Assembly (NCBI GenBank): GCA_965207535.1
Contig: CBDBMR010000006.1
Location: forward strand, 1 to 64,000
DNA length: 64,000 nucleotides
Direction of reading: 5' to 3'
Source: JAJDXO01 sp965207535
GTDB taxonomy: Bacteria > Pseudomonadota > Alphaproteobacteria > Rhodospirillales > UBA2165
The translations under genes were made by a program, and so were the position numbers. Shown here piece after piece: positions 7,443 to 15,036 of this stretch. Each line of letters opens with the position of its first letter. The stretch's first letter is position 1. The notes beneath the pieces are model-generated. The model saw only the letters and a list, made by a program, of their open reading frames with translations, was not told where the DNA came from and searched no databases.

Positions 7443-8036
7443 ATGTCCGTCAACGATATTGACCGGCTGATCCAGCTTCTGGCCAAGCTGCCGGGACTGG
7501 GACCGCGCTCCGCGCGCCGCGCATCGCTGCACCTGATCAAGCACCGGGACAGCCTGATGACGCCCCTGGCCCGGGCGCTCGAGGCGGCGGCGGAAAGCAT
7601 CGTTCCCTGCGGCATCTGCGGCAATCTCGACACCATGGACCCGTGTGCCGTCTGCGCCGATCCCCGCCGCGACGACTCGGTCATCTGCGTGGTCGAAGAG
7701 GTGGCCGATCTATGGGCGCTGGAGCGCACGGCCTCCTTCAAGGGCCGCTATCACGTGCTGGGCGGCGTGCTGTCCCCCCTCGACGGGGTGGGGCCGGAGG
7801 ATCTGAACATCGACGGCCTGGTGGGCCGTGCGGGCTCCGAAGACGTGAAGGAGATCATTCTCGCCACCGGCGCCACCGTCGACGGCCAGACCACCGCCCA
7901 CTACGTCACCGACCGGCTCGCCGATTGCGGCGTTTCCATCTCGGCGCTCGCCCACGGCATCCCGGTCGGCGGCGAGCTGGATTACCTCGACGACGGCACT
8001 CTGTCGGCGGCGCTGAAGGCCCGGCGGCAGGTCTAG
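7443..8036 (+). CDS. recR: Recombination mediator RecR
   Basis: Acts with RecO (and RecF) to load RecA on gapped single-stranded DNA. At 197 residues it has the family's helix-hairpin-helix start (LAKLPGLGPRSARRASLHL), the four-cysteine zinc finger (C56, C59, C68, C71) and a Toprim domain from about residue 79 (VICVVEEVAD). It is normally the third gene of dnaX-ybaB-recR; here 2.9 kb of opposite-strand genes separates it from ybaB, so it must be transcribed from its own AT-rich upstream region. The stop overlaps the GTG start of the next gene by one base. Confidence 0.95.
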   Translation: MSVNDIDRLIQLLAKLPGLGPRSARRASLHLIKHRDSLMTPLARALEAAAESIVPCGICGNLDTMDPCAVCADPRRDDSVICVVEEVADLWALERTASFKGRYHVLGGVLSPLDGVGPEDLNIDGLVGRAGSEDVKEIILATGATVDGQTTAHYVTDRLADCGVSISALAHGIPVGGELDYLDDGTLSAALKARRQV

Positions 8037-8569
8037 TGTCGCTCCGGACCGCCGGCCGCGGCGACCTCGAGAGTATTTTCTCCGTTCACGAACAGGCTTT
8101 CGGCGGCGCCGATGAAGCCCGGCTGGCCATGGAACTGCTGGCCGATCCGAGCGCCCGGCCGGTCGTTTCCATACTGGCGGAGGAAGAGGGCCGGCCCATC
8201 GGCCATGTCCTTTTCACCCGGGTTCGGATTCAGCCCGCCGACGCGGTTTCCGCCGCCATCCTGGCGCCCTTGGCGGTCGTTCCCGACCGTCAGGGCCGGG
8301 GAATCGGCGGTGAACTCGTCGAAGCAGGACTGGATGAACTGGCCGAAAGGGGTGTGGCGCTGGCCTTCGTGCTCGGGCATCCGGGCTATTATCCGCGGTT
8401 CGGATTTGAGCCCGCGGGCGCCCGCGGATTGCAGCCGCCATATCCGATCCCGGAGGAGCACGCCAGTGCCTGGATGGTCCGGGCCTTCCGGGAAGACACT
8501 TTGGGCGCGGTTCGCGGCCGGGTGGCGTGCGCCGATACCCTCGGCCGGGAAAAATACTGGGTCGAATAG
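8036..8569 (+). CDS. GNAT family N-acetyltransferase
   Basis: 177-residue acetyl-CoA-dependent N-acetyltransferase of unknown substrate. The conserved GNAT motif A is visible as LAVVPDRQGRGIGGELVEAGL, followed by AFVLGHPGYYPRFGFEPA, a stretch characteristic of the YhbS-like group. The GTG start was chosen because it overlaps the recR stop (TAGTG) and begins the conserved N-terminal RTAGRGDLESI segment; the longer open frame upstream is a shadow of recR. It is probably co-transcribed with recR. Its stop lies 2 bp from the stop of the convergent CoxL-like gene. Confidence 0.85.
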   Translation: MSLRTAGRGDLESIFSVHEQAFGGADEARLAMELLADPSARPVVSILAEEEGRPIGHVLFTRVRIQPADAVSAAILAPLAVVPDRQGRGIGGELVEAGLDELAERGVALAFVLGHPGYYPRFGFEPAGARGLQPPYPIPEEHASAWMVRAFREDTLGAVRGRVACADTLGREKYWVE

Positions 8570-8571
8570 GC

Positions 8572-10887
8572 TCAGCCGGCCTCGTTGATCGCCTTCCACA
8601 CCCTGGGCGCCGTCGCCGGCATGTCCAAGTGGCGGATGCCGAGCGGCGCCAGGGCATCGGCGACGGCGTTGGAGACCGAGGCCAGCGCGCCCACCGTGCC
8701 GCATTCTCCGGCGCCCTTGACGCCGAGCGGATTGCCGGCGGTCGGCACCGGATGTCCCTTGATCTCATAGCCGGGGAAATCCCCGGCGCGCGGCATGGTG
8801 TAGTCGAGAAACGAGCCGGAGAGCAACTGCCCGCTCCCGTCGTAAACCATGTCCTCCATCAGCGCCTGGCCCGCGCCTTGCGCGATGCCGCCCATCACCT
8901 GACCGTTGACCAGCAGCGGGTTGAGTTCGAAGCCCACATCGTGGACGACGGTGTATTTGACGATCTCGATCTCGCCGGTGTCCGGGTCGATCTCCACCTC
9001 GGACAAATGGCAGCCATTGGGAAAGTTGGCCTTCTCCGGATCATAGGTGGCGATCTCATACAGGCCGCTCTCGATTCCCTCCGGCAGGTTGGCCTTCTGG
9101 AAGGCGGCCCGGGCCACATCGATGAACGGCAGGGACTTGTCGGTCCCGGCGACGGCGAAGGCGGCGTTCCCGTACGTGACGTCGGCGTCGGCCGCTTCCA
9201 GCATGTGGGCGGCGATCCTGTGGCACTTGCCGATCACCTTATTGACCGCGGCGAGCACCGCCGACGTGCCGATGGTCGCCGAGCGCGATCCGCCGGTGCC
9301 GGTGCCGAAACTCACCTTGTCGGTGTCGCCCTCGATCACCCGGATGTCGCCGGGCTCGATCCCCAGCCTGTCGCAGACAAGCTGCTTGTAGATGGTTTCA
9401 TGCCCCTGGCCGTGGGGCGTGGTGCCGCACAGCACGGTAACGGTGCCCGACGGGTCGAACCGAAGTTCGGCGGTCTCCGATTGGGGAGCGGCGGCCTGTT
9501 CGATGGTGCATGAGATGCCCAGCCCCCGAAGCTTGCCCTCCGCCTCGGATGCCTCGCGCCGCGCCTCGAATCCGGCCCGGTCGCCGAGTTCCAGCGCTTC
9601 GTCCATCACCGCTTCGAACTCGCCGCAATCGAAGGTGAAGGTGAGAGGCGTCTTGTAGGGGAAGGCATCCACGGGAATGAAGTTGCGCCGACGAAGCTCG
9701 ATCGGGTCGATGCCGGTCTCGGCCGCCGCCAGGTCGATCATCCGCTCGATGATGTAGGCGGCCTCCGGGCGGCCCGCGCCCCGGTAAGGGGATAGCGGGG
9801 AGGTGTTGGTGAAGACGCCGGCCACCTGCACGTGGATGGCGGGCGTGGTGTAAACCCCGGCGAGCCCGCCGATGTTGCCGGTGGGCGGCCCCATGCCGAG
9901 AAACGACACGTAGGCGCCGAGATTGGCGTTGGTCCGGACCCTGAGGGCGAGGAATTTGCCGTCCCTGTCGAGGGCCAGTTCGGCCTGCGAGACATTGTCC
10001 CGGGCGTGGTCGTCGGCCATGAGGCCCTCGGACCGCTCGGCGATCCACTTCACCGGCCGCCCGACCCGCTTGGAGGCCCAGGCGCAAAGGGGAATTTCCG
10101 GGTAGATGGAGCCCCGCATACCGAACGATCCCCCGAGATCGCCGGTAATGAACGAGAGTTGGTTCTCCTGAACGTGGAAGTAGTTCTTGGAGAGATTGGT
10201 CCGCCAGGCGAAGGGGCGCTGGCAGCCCGCATACATGGTGTAGCGGTCTTCGAACGGCGTGTAGACGCCGACCGCGCCCCGGGGCTCCATGGTATTGGCG
10301 GTGACCCGGTTGATGACGAATTTCTGTTTGATCACGTGGGCGGCACCCTCGATCGCGGATGCCACCGCATCGCCGTTGCCCATCTCGAAGAAAAAGCTCT
10401 CATTGTCGGGCGCCTCGTCCCAGATGGCCGGCATGCCGTCCCGATTGGCTTCCGATGTGCCGAGCACGGCCGGCAGCGGACCATAATCGACCGCCACGGC
10501 CTCCGCCGCGTCCCTGGCCCGGGCGGGGGAATCGGCGATCACCATGGCCACCGCCTGGCCAATATGCCGCACCCGGTCGCTGGTGAGCGCCGGCCGCGGC
10601 GGGCGGAACATGACGGAGCCGTCCCGGCGCTTTCGGGGCGTCGGACCGGTTATTTCGCCCATCCCGTCCGCCTCGTGCTCGGCGCCGGTCAGCACGTCGA
10701 CGATGCCGGGCATGGCCTTGGCGGTGCTTGCATCGATGGACTTGATTTCGGCGTGGGCATGGGGCGAGCGGACGAACACCGCGTAAGCCTGGTGCGGCAG
10801 GTTCACATCATCGGTATATCTGCCGTTGCCGGTCAGCAGCCTCGGATCTTCGGACCGGGGCACCGGTTGGCCGACCGCGTAGCGCAT
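8572..10887 (-). CDS. CoxL-like molybdopterin-binding (xanthine dehydrogenase family) large subunit
   Basis: Large catalytic subunit of a molybdenum hydroxylase. Its 771 residues show the ring-hydroxylating N-terminal aldehyde oxidase/xanthine dehydrogenase domain (GRYTDDVNLP, GQAVAMVIADS), the molybdopterin-binding core (GGSFGMRGSIYPE) and the active-site loop PYRGAGR at 367-373. That loop is the form II (putative) CO-dehydrogenase type, not the AYXCSFR of true form I CO dehydrogenases, so CO oxidation is not implied. The C-terminal KGAGECG carries the expected catalytic Glu. No medium (FAD) or small (2Fe-2S) subunit gene lies beside it; the neighbours are a GNAT gene and a cupin. Substrate unknown. 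Confidence 0.85.
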   Translation of the reverse strand: MRYAVGQPVPRSEDPRLLTGNGRYTDDVNLPHQAYAVFVRSPHAHAEIKSIDASTAKAMPGIVDVLTGAEHEADGMGEITGPTPRKRRDGSVMFRPPRPALTSDRVRHIGQAVAMVIADSPARARDAAEAVAVDYGPLPAVLGTSEANRDGMPAIWDEAPDNESFFFEMGNGDAVASAIEGAAHVIKQKFVINRVTANTMEPRGAVGVYTPFEDRYTMYAGCQRPFAWRTNLSKNYFHVQENQLSFITGDLGGSFGMRGSIYPEIPLCAWASKRVGRPVKWIAERSEGLMADDHARDNVSQAELALDRDGKFLALRVRTNANLGAYVSFLGMGPPTGNIGGLAGVYTTPAIHVQVAGVFTNTSPLSPYRGAGRPEAAYIIERMIDLAAAETGIDPIELRRRNFIPVDAFPYKTPLTFTFDCGEFEAVMDEALELGDRAGFEARREASEAEGKLRGLGISCTIEQAAAPQSETAELRFDPSGTVTVLCGTTPHGQGHETIYKQLVCDRLGIEPGDIRVIEGDTDKVSFGTGTGGSRSATIGTSAVLAAVNKVIGKCHRIAAHMLEAADADVTYGNAAFAVAGTDKSLPFIDVARAAFQKANLPEGIESGLYEIATYDPEKANFPNGCHLSEVEIDPDTGEIEIVKYTVVHDVGFELNPLLVNGQVMGGIAQGAGQALMEDMVYDGSGQLLSGSFLDYTMPRAGDFPGYEIKGHPVPTAGNPLGVKGAGECGTVGALASVSNAVADALAPLGIRHLDMPATAPRVWKAINEAG

Positions 10888-11027
10888 GGGCGTGTCCTCT
10901 TCAGGGCCTTGGGGAAAGCGATCTTAGTGGCCGGTGCCGGTCATACAAGCGGGTGACTCCTCCCTGTCCGATCCCTACAATGACCGCGTTCATTTTTTGA
11001 AGATATTTTTGGAACGGGAGCAAATTC

Positions 11028-11462
11028 ATGAGCAAGGGAACGTTTCTCGGGCCGGACGACGGCAAGATTTATCTCCGCAACAACCGGATGCGGGTGATCG
11101 TGCCGTCCGCGGCGACCGAGGGCCACTACGAGATTTGCGAAGAGATCTGCCCGGCGGGGTTCGAGTCCCGCCGCCACATGCACGGCAACGATTTCGAGAC
11201 CTTCTACATGGTCGACGGCAGCGCCACCTGGGAAGTGGGCGGCGAGACCATCGAGGCGACCAAGGGAACCACCATCCATATTCCGCCGAACGTGCCGCAC
11301 AAGGTGCAGGTCAAGGAAGCGGCGACCATGCTGGTGGTGTTCTCGCCCGGTGAACAGAGCGCCATGTTCCAGGAAATGGCCGACCTCTCGGACGAGCAGC
11401 GTTCCGACCCCGAGGTCACCAAGCCGATCCTCGACAGGTATCAGCTGATCCCGATGGAATAG
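11028..11462 (+). CDS. Cupin-domain protein
   Basis: 144-residue single-domain cupin. The two cupin motifs are visible: HMHGNDFETFYMVDGSATWEVGG supplies His/His/Glu ligands, and the second motif TTIHIPPNVPHKV supplies the final His. Such proteins bind a metal and serve as small dioxygenases, isomerases or regulators; no specific role can be read here. A GGGAGC ribosome site precedes the ATG. It diverges from the CoxL-like gene across a 140-bp region that presumably carries both promoters, and converges on rmuC. Confidence 0.8.
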   Translation: MSKGTFLGPDDGKIYLRNNRMRVIVPSAATEGHYEICEEICPAGFESRRHMHGNDFETFYMVDGSATWEVGGETIEATKGTTIHIPPNVPHKVQVKEAATMLVVFSPGEQSAMFQEMADLSDEQRSDPEVTKPILDRYQLIPME

Positions 11463-11552
11463 GCCGACCCTCGCTCGTCATTGCCCGGACACAGCTTGTC
11501 CTCCGGCCGGCGAAGAGCCGGTCCGGTGGGCCGGAGCATGACGTTTCGGAGC

Positions 11553-12638
11553 CTATTCGCCGCCGTCGCGGCGAAGAGGAATTTCGTGGATTTCGGCGAT
11601 TTGCGGGGAATCGGTCTCTTCGCCGTCCATGCCGAGCTCGATCTCCTCGATCTTCTCGGAGTGCCGGGAAATCTTGCCGGCCGAGGTGCGAATCTCGCCG
11701 ATGGTCTTGGTCACCGTGGCGAACTGGCTTTGCAGCTTCGCGGTGCGGTCATCCAGCCGGCCGATATCTTCATGCAACAGCCGGACTTGGTCTTGGATCA
11801 GCGCCGCGGCCTCCTGCATGCGGGCATCCTTGAGGATGGCGCGGATGGTGTTGAGGGTTGCCCACAGCGTGGTTGGAGAGACGATGAAGACCCGGGCCTT
11901 GAAGCTCTCGTCGATGACCGCCGCGAAGTTGCCGTGAAGCTCCGCATAGACCGCCTCGGAGGGCAGGAACATCAGTGCCTGATCGGCGGTCTCGCCGGGG
12001 ATGATATAGCGCTCGGCAATGTCCTTGATGTGCTTGCCGACGTCGGCGGAAAACGCCCGGGATGCGGCGGTCCTTGCCGCCTCATCGGGCGCATCATGGA
12101 GCGCCCGGTAGCTCTCCAGCGGGAACTTGCTGTCGATGACGATCCGGCCCGGCGGGTTCGGCAGGTTGAGGACGCAATCGGCGCGCCTGCCGTTGCCGAG
12201 TTGAACCTGAAAGCCGTAGGCCTGCGGCGGCAACACCTGACTGACCAGATCATTCAACTGAATTTCACCGAACGCGCCACGGGCCTGTTTGTTGGAGAGG
12301 ATGTCCTGGAGGCCCACCACCTCCCGCGACAGGCCGGTAATTTCCTTTTGAGCGGCGTCGATCACCGCCAGCCGTTCGTGCAGTTCCTTCAGGGTCTTGC
12401 CGGTTGTTTCCGCCTGTTGGGTCAGGCCGTCACCGAGGCGTTTGCCGATACCGTCCAGGCGCTCATCCACACGAGCGCCCAAGGCGGTTTGCGCGTGGCT
12501 GAGCTTGTCCGCCATGTCGGCGAAGACTGCCAGCTTTGCGTCGGTCTCCGCGCGGCCGCGTTCGCCCCGCAGCACCAGAAGTGCGATGCCGATGACGCCG
12601 AGGGCAATGACCACCGCCAGGATCGTGATAAGGTCCAT
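11553..12638 (-). CDS. rmuC: DNA recombination protein RmuC homologue
   Basis: Inner-membrane-anchored protein of the RmuC family, linked genetically to limiting recombination between inverted repeats and related to PD-(D/E)XK nucleases. An N-terminal transmembrane helix (about 4-24) is followed by a long coiled coil, then the conserved core with GAFGEIQLNDLV, DCVLNLP, VIDSKFPLE and MFLPSEAVYAEL. The length of 361 residues is within the family range. It diverges from def, the two starts being 124 bp apart. Confidence 0.88.
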   Translation of the reverse strand: MDLITILAVVIALGVIGIALLVLRGERGRAETDAKLAVFADMADKLSHAQTALGARVDERLDGIGKRLGDGLTQQAETTGKTLKELHERLAVIDAAQKEITGLSREVVGLQDILSNKQARGAFGEIQLNDLVSQVLPPQAYGFQVQLGNGRRADCVLNLPNPPGRIVIDSKFPLESYRALHDAPDEAARTAASRAFSADVGKHIKDIAERYIIPGETADQALMFLPSEAVYAELHGNFAAVIDESFKARVFIVSPTTLWATLNTIRAILKDARMQEAAALIQDQVRLLHEDIGRLDDRTAKLQSQFATVTKTIGEIRTSAGKISRHSEKIEEIELGMDGEETDSPQIAEIHEIPLRRDGGE

Positions 12639-12762
12639 GCGCTAATCTGACGTAAGCCCCGGTGAGATGCAATCAAGCGCCCGGATCGCCCCGGAAATCT
12701 TGACCCGGCGGGCCCGCTGACCTACTTGATGGGTCCCGGATAACCGCCAGGTCCGCGAATCA

Positions 12763-13323
12763 ATGGCCCTATTGGACATCATCAAGGCCCCCGACCCCCG
12801 GCTGAAGAAAATCAGCCGGCCGGTTGAAAAGGTCGATGCCGAAATCGCCCAGTTGATGGACGACATGCTGGAGACCATGTACCTGGCGCCGGGCGTCGGT
12901 CTGTCGGCGCCCCAGGTGGGGATTTTGAAGCGGGTGATCGTCGTCGATGTCTCCAAGGACGAAGACAACCGGCTGCCCGTAAGGATGGCCAATCCCGAGA
13001 TCGTCTGGGCGTCGGAAGAGATGTTCGAGTACGAGGAAGGCTGTCTCAGCCTGCCGGAGCATTATGCCGAGGTCTCCCGGCCCGAAAAGGTCCGCATCCG
13101 CTATCTCGATCGGCAGAACGAGATCCGCGAGATGGAGACCGAGGGCCTGCTCGCGGTCTGTCTCCAGCACGAGATGGATCACCTGGACGGCATCCTGTTC
13201 GTCGACCACATCTCCAAGCTCAAGCGGGACACCATTCTGCGCAAGCTCGCCAAGCTCAAGAAACAGGAGGAGAAGGAGGGGCGTAAATCCGGTAGCCGCC
13301 AAAAGGTGGCGGCGGGCGCCTGA
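12763..13323 (+). CDS. def: Peptide deformylase
   Basis: Removes the N-formyl group from nascent proteins. All three metal-site motifs are intact: GVGLSAPQVG (44-53), EGCLSLPE (92-99) with the Cys ligand, and QHEMDHLDG (135-143) with two His ligands and the catalytic Glu. The 186 residues include a Lys/Arg-rich C-terminal tail common in alphaproteobacteria. It is first in the operon def-fmt-truA with 26 bp to fmt. Confidence 0.96.
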   Translation: MALLDIIKAPDPRLKKISRPVEKVDAEIAQLMDDMLETMYLAPGVGLSAPQVGILKRVIVVDVSKDEDNRLPVRMANPEIVWASEEMFEYEEGCLSLPEHYAEVSRPEKVRIRYLDRQNEIREMETEGLLAVCLQHEMDHLDGILFVDHISKLKRDTILRKLAKLKKQEEKEGRKSGSRQKVAAGA

Positions 13324-13349
13324 ATTCCGGACGCCGGCCGCGCAGCCCC

Positions 13350-14285
13350 ATGACCACGTCGCTACGTATCGCCTTCATGGGATCGCCGGATTTTTCGGTA
13401 CCCATCCTGCACGCCCTCCGGGATGCGGGGCATGGCATTGCCGCCGTCTATTGCCGGCCGCCGCGGCCGGCGGGCCGGGGACAGAAGGAACGGAAATGCG
13501 CCGTCCATGCAGCGGCGGACGAGGCGGGTCTCGAAGTCCGGATGCCCAAATCCCTCAAGGGCGAAGCAGCCCAGGCTGAGTTCGCAGCCCTCGATCTCGA
13601 TGCCGCCGTGGTTGCCGCCTACGGCTTGATGTTGCCGAAAGCCGTTCTGGATGCCCCGAAACACGGTTGTCTCAACGTCCATGCCTCGTTGCTGCCCCGC
13701 TGGCGGGGAGCGGCTCCCATCCAGCGGGCCATCGAGGCGGGCGACGCCGAGACCGGCGTCACCATCATGCAGATGGATGAGGGACTGGATACGGGCGGCA
13801 TGCTGCTCGCCGAACGCGTCGCCGTCACGCCGGCGGCCACCGGCGGCTCGTTGCACGACGATTTATCCGCGATGGGCGCGCGGCTGATCGTCGAGGCATT
13901 GGGCAGGCTCGCCGAGGGCGCCCTCGACGCAACCCCGCAGCCCGAGGACGGCGCGACCTACGCCAAGAAGCTGGACCGGGCCGAAGCGCGGATCGACTTT
14001 TCGCAACCAGCCCAGGTCATAGAGCGCCGCCTCCGGGCATTCGATCCCTGGCCCGGCGGTTACACGGAACTGGCGGGCGCGCGGCTGAAGATCCTGTCGG
14101 CGGTGGTCTCGGACGGCTCGGGCGAGCCCGGAGTGACACTGGATGAGGCGCTGACCATCGGCTGCGGGCGGGGATCCATTGTCCCCACCCGCGTCCAATT
14201 GGCCGGCAAATCCTCCATGTCCACCGGTGATTTCCTCCGGGGCACCCCGGTGCCCGCCGGAATCCGGCTGGGCCGCGGGGATTGA
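13350..14285 (+). CDS. fmt: Methionyl-tRNA formyltransferase
   Basis: Formylates initiator Met-tRNA using 10-formyl-tetrahydrofolate. The N-terminal domain shows the start MTTSLRIAFMGSPDFSVP, the catalytic Asn-His pair in LNVHASLLPRWRGAAPIQ and the catalytic Asp in DEGLDTG. The C-terminal OB-fold region follows from about residue 205. At 311 residues it is full length. It belongs to def-fmt-truA; def and fmt perform the paired start and end of the formyl cycle. It is 7 bp from the truA start. Confidence 0.96.
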   Translation: MTTSLRIAFMGSPDFSVPILHALRDAGHGIAAVYCRPPRPAGRGQKERKCAVHAAADEAGLEVRMPKSLKGEAAQAEFAALDLDAAVVAAYGLMLPKAVLDAPKHGCLNVHASLLPRWRGAAPIQRAIEAGDAETGVTIMQMDEGLDTGGMLLAERVAVTPAATGGSLHDDLSAMGARLIVEALGRLAEGALDATPQPEDGATYAKKLDRAEARIDFSQPAQVIERRLRAFDPWPGGYTELAGARLKILSAVVSDGSGEPGVTLDEALTIGCGRGSIVPTRVQLAGKSSMSTGDFLRGTPVPAGIRLGRGD

Positions 14286-14292
14286 ACGGGCG

Positions 14293-15036
14293 ATGCCGCG
14301 CTACAAACTCACCCTGGAGTATGACGGCAGCGGCTTTGTCGGCTGGCAGCGCCAGGCCAAGGGCATTGCCGTCCAGCAGGTGCTGGAGGAGGCGATCGAG
14401 GCTTTCGCCCAAGAGCAGCGGCTGGTGGAGGGGGCCGGGCGCACCGACACCGGGGTCCACGCCCTGGGCCAGGTGGCGCATGTCGACCTCCTAAATGACT
14501 GGGAGCCGGACCGGGTCCGCGATGCGCTCAACTTCCACGTCAAACCCCACCCGGTGGTCGTCCTGGCGGCCAAGGCGGTGGATGACGATTTCCACGCCCG
14601 CTTCTCGGCCACCCAGCGGGGTTATCTCTACCGCATCCTTGCCCGCCGCCCGCCGCCCGCGGTCCGCGCCGGCAAGGTTTGGTGGGTCCCCCGGCCGCTG
14701 GATGCGGCGGCGATGAACGCTGCGGCCCGGCATCTGATCGGCAAGCATGATTTCTCCACCTTCCGCGCCGCCAACTGCCAGGCCGACAGCCCGGTGAAGA
14801 CCCTGGAGGAGATCGACGTGCGGTCGGACGAGGACGAAATTCTGATCACCGTCCGGGCACGATCATTCCTCTACCGTCAGGTGCGGAATATCGCCGGCAC
14901 CCTGAAATTGGTGGGGGAGGGAAATTGGACGCCCGACGATGTACGGGACGCGCTGGCGGCATGCGACCGGCGGCGGGGCGGCCCCACCGCGCCGCCTGAC
15001 GGGCTCTACCTCACCGATGTGGTGTACGGGATTTAA
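14293..15036 (+). CDS. truA: tRNA pseudouridine(38-40) synthase
   Basis: Makes pseudouridine at positions 38-40 of the tRNA anticodon arm. The chosen ATG begins MPRYKLTLEYDGSGFVGWQRQ, the family's usual N-terminus, and gives 247 residues. The catalytic Asp is in GAGRTDTGVHALGQ. The open frame extends 38 codons further upstream over the end of fmt, but that part is a shadow. Its TAA overlaps the TAA of the convergent iorB-like gene (TTAA). Confidence 0.95.
   Translation: MPRYKLTLEYDGSGFVGWQRQAKGIAVQQVLEEAIEAFAQEQRLVEGAGRTDTGVHALGQVAHVDLLNDWEPDRVRDALNFHVKPHPVVVLAAKAVDDDFHARFSATQRGYLYRILARRPPPAVRAGKVWWVPRPLDAAAMNAAARHLIGKHDFSTFRAANCQADSPVKTLEEIDVRSDEDEILITVRARSFLYRQVRNIAGTLKLVGEGNWTPDDVRDALAACDRRRGGPTAPPDGLYLTDVVYGI

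Noticed and set aside
8572..10887. True carbon monoxide dehydrogenase large subunit
   Set aside because: The active-site loop is PYRGAGR, not the AYXCSFR of form I CO dehydrogenases, and no coxM or coxS gene is adjacent.
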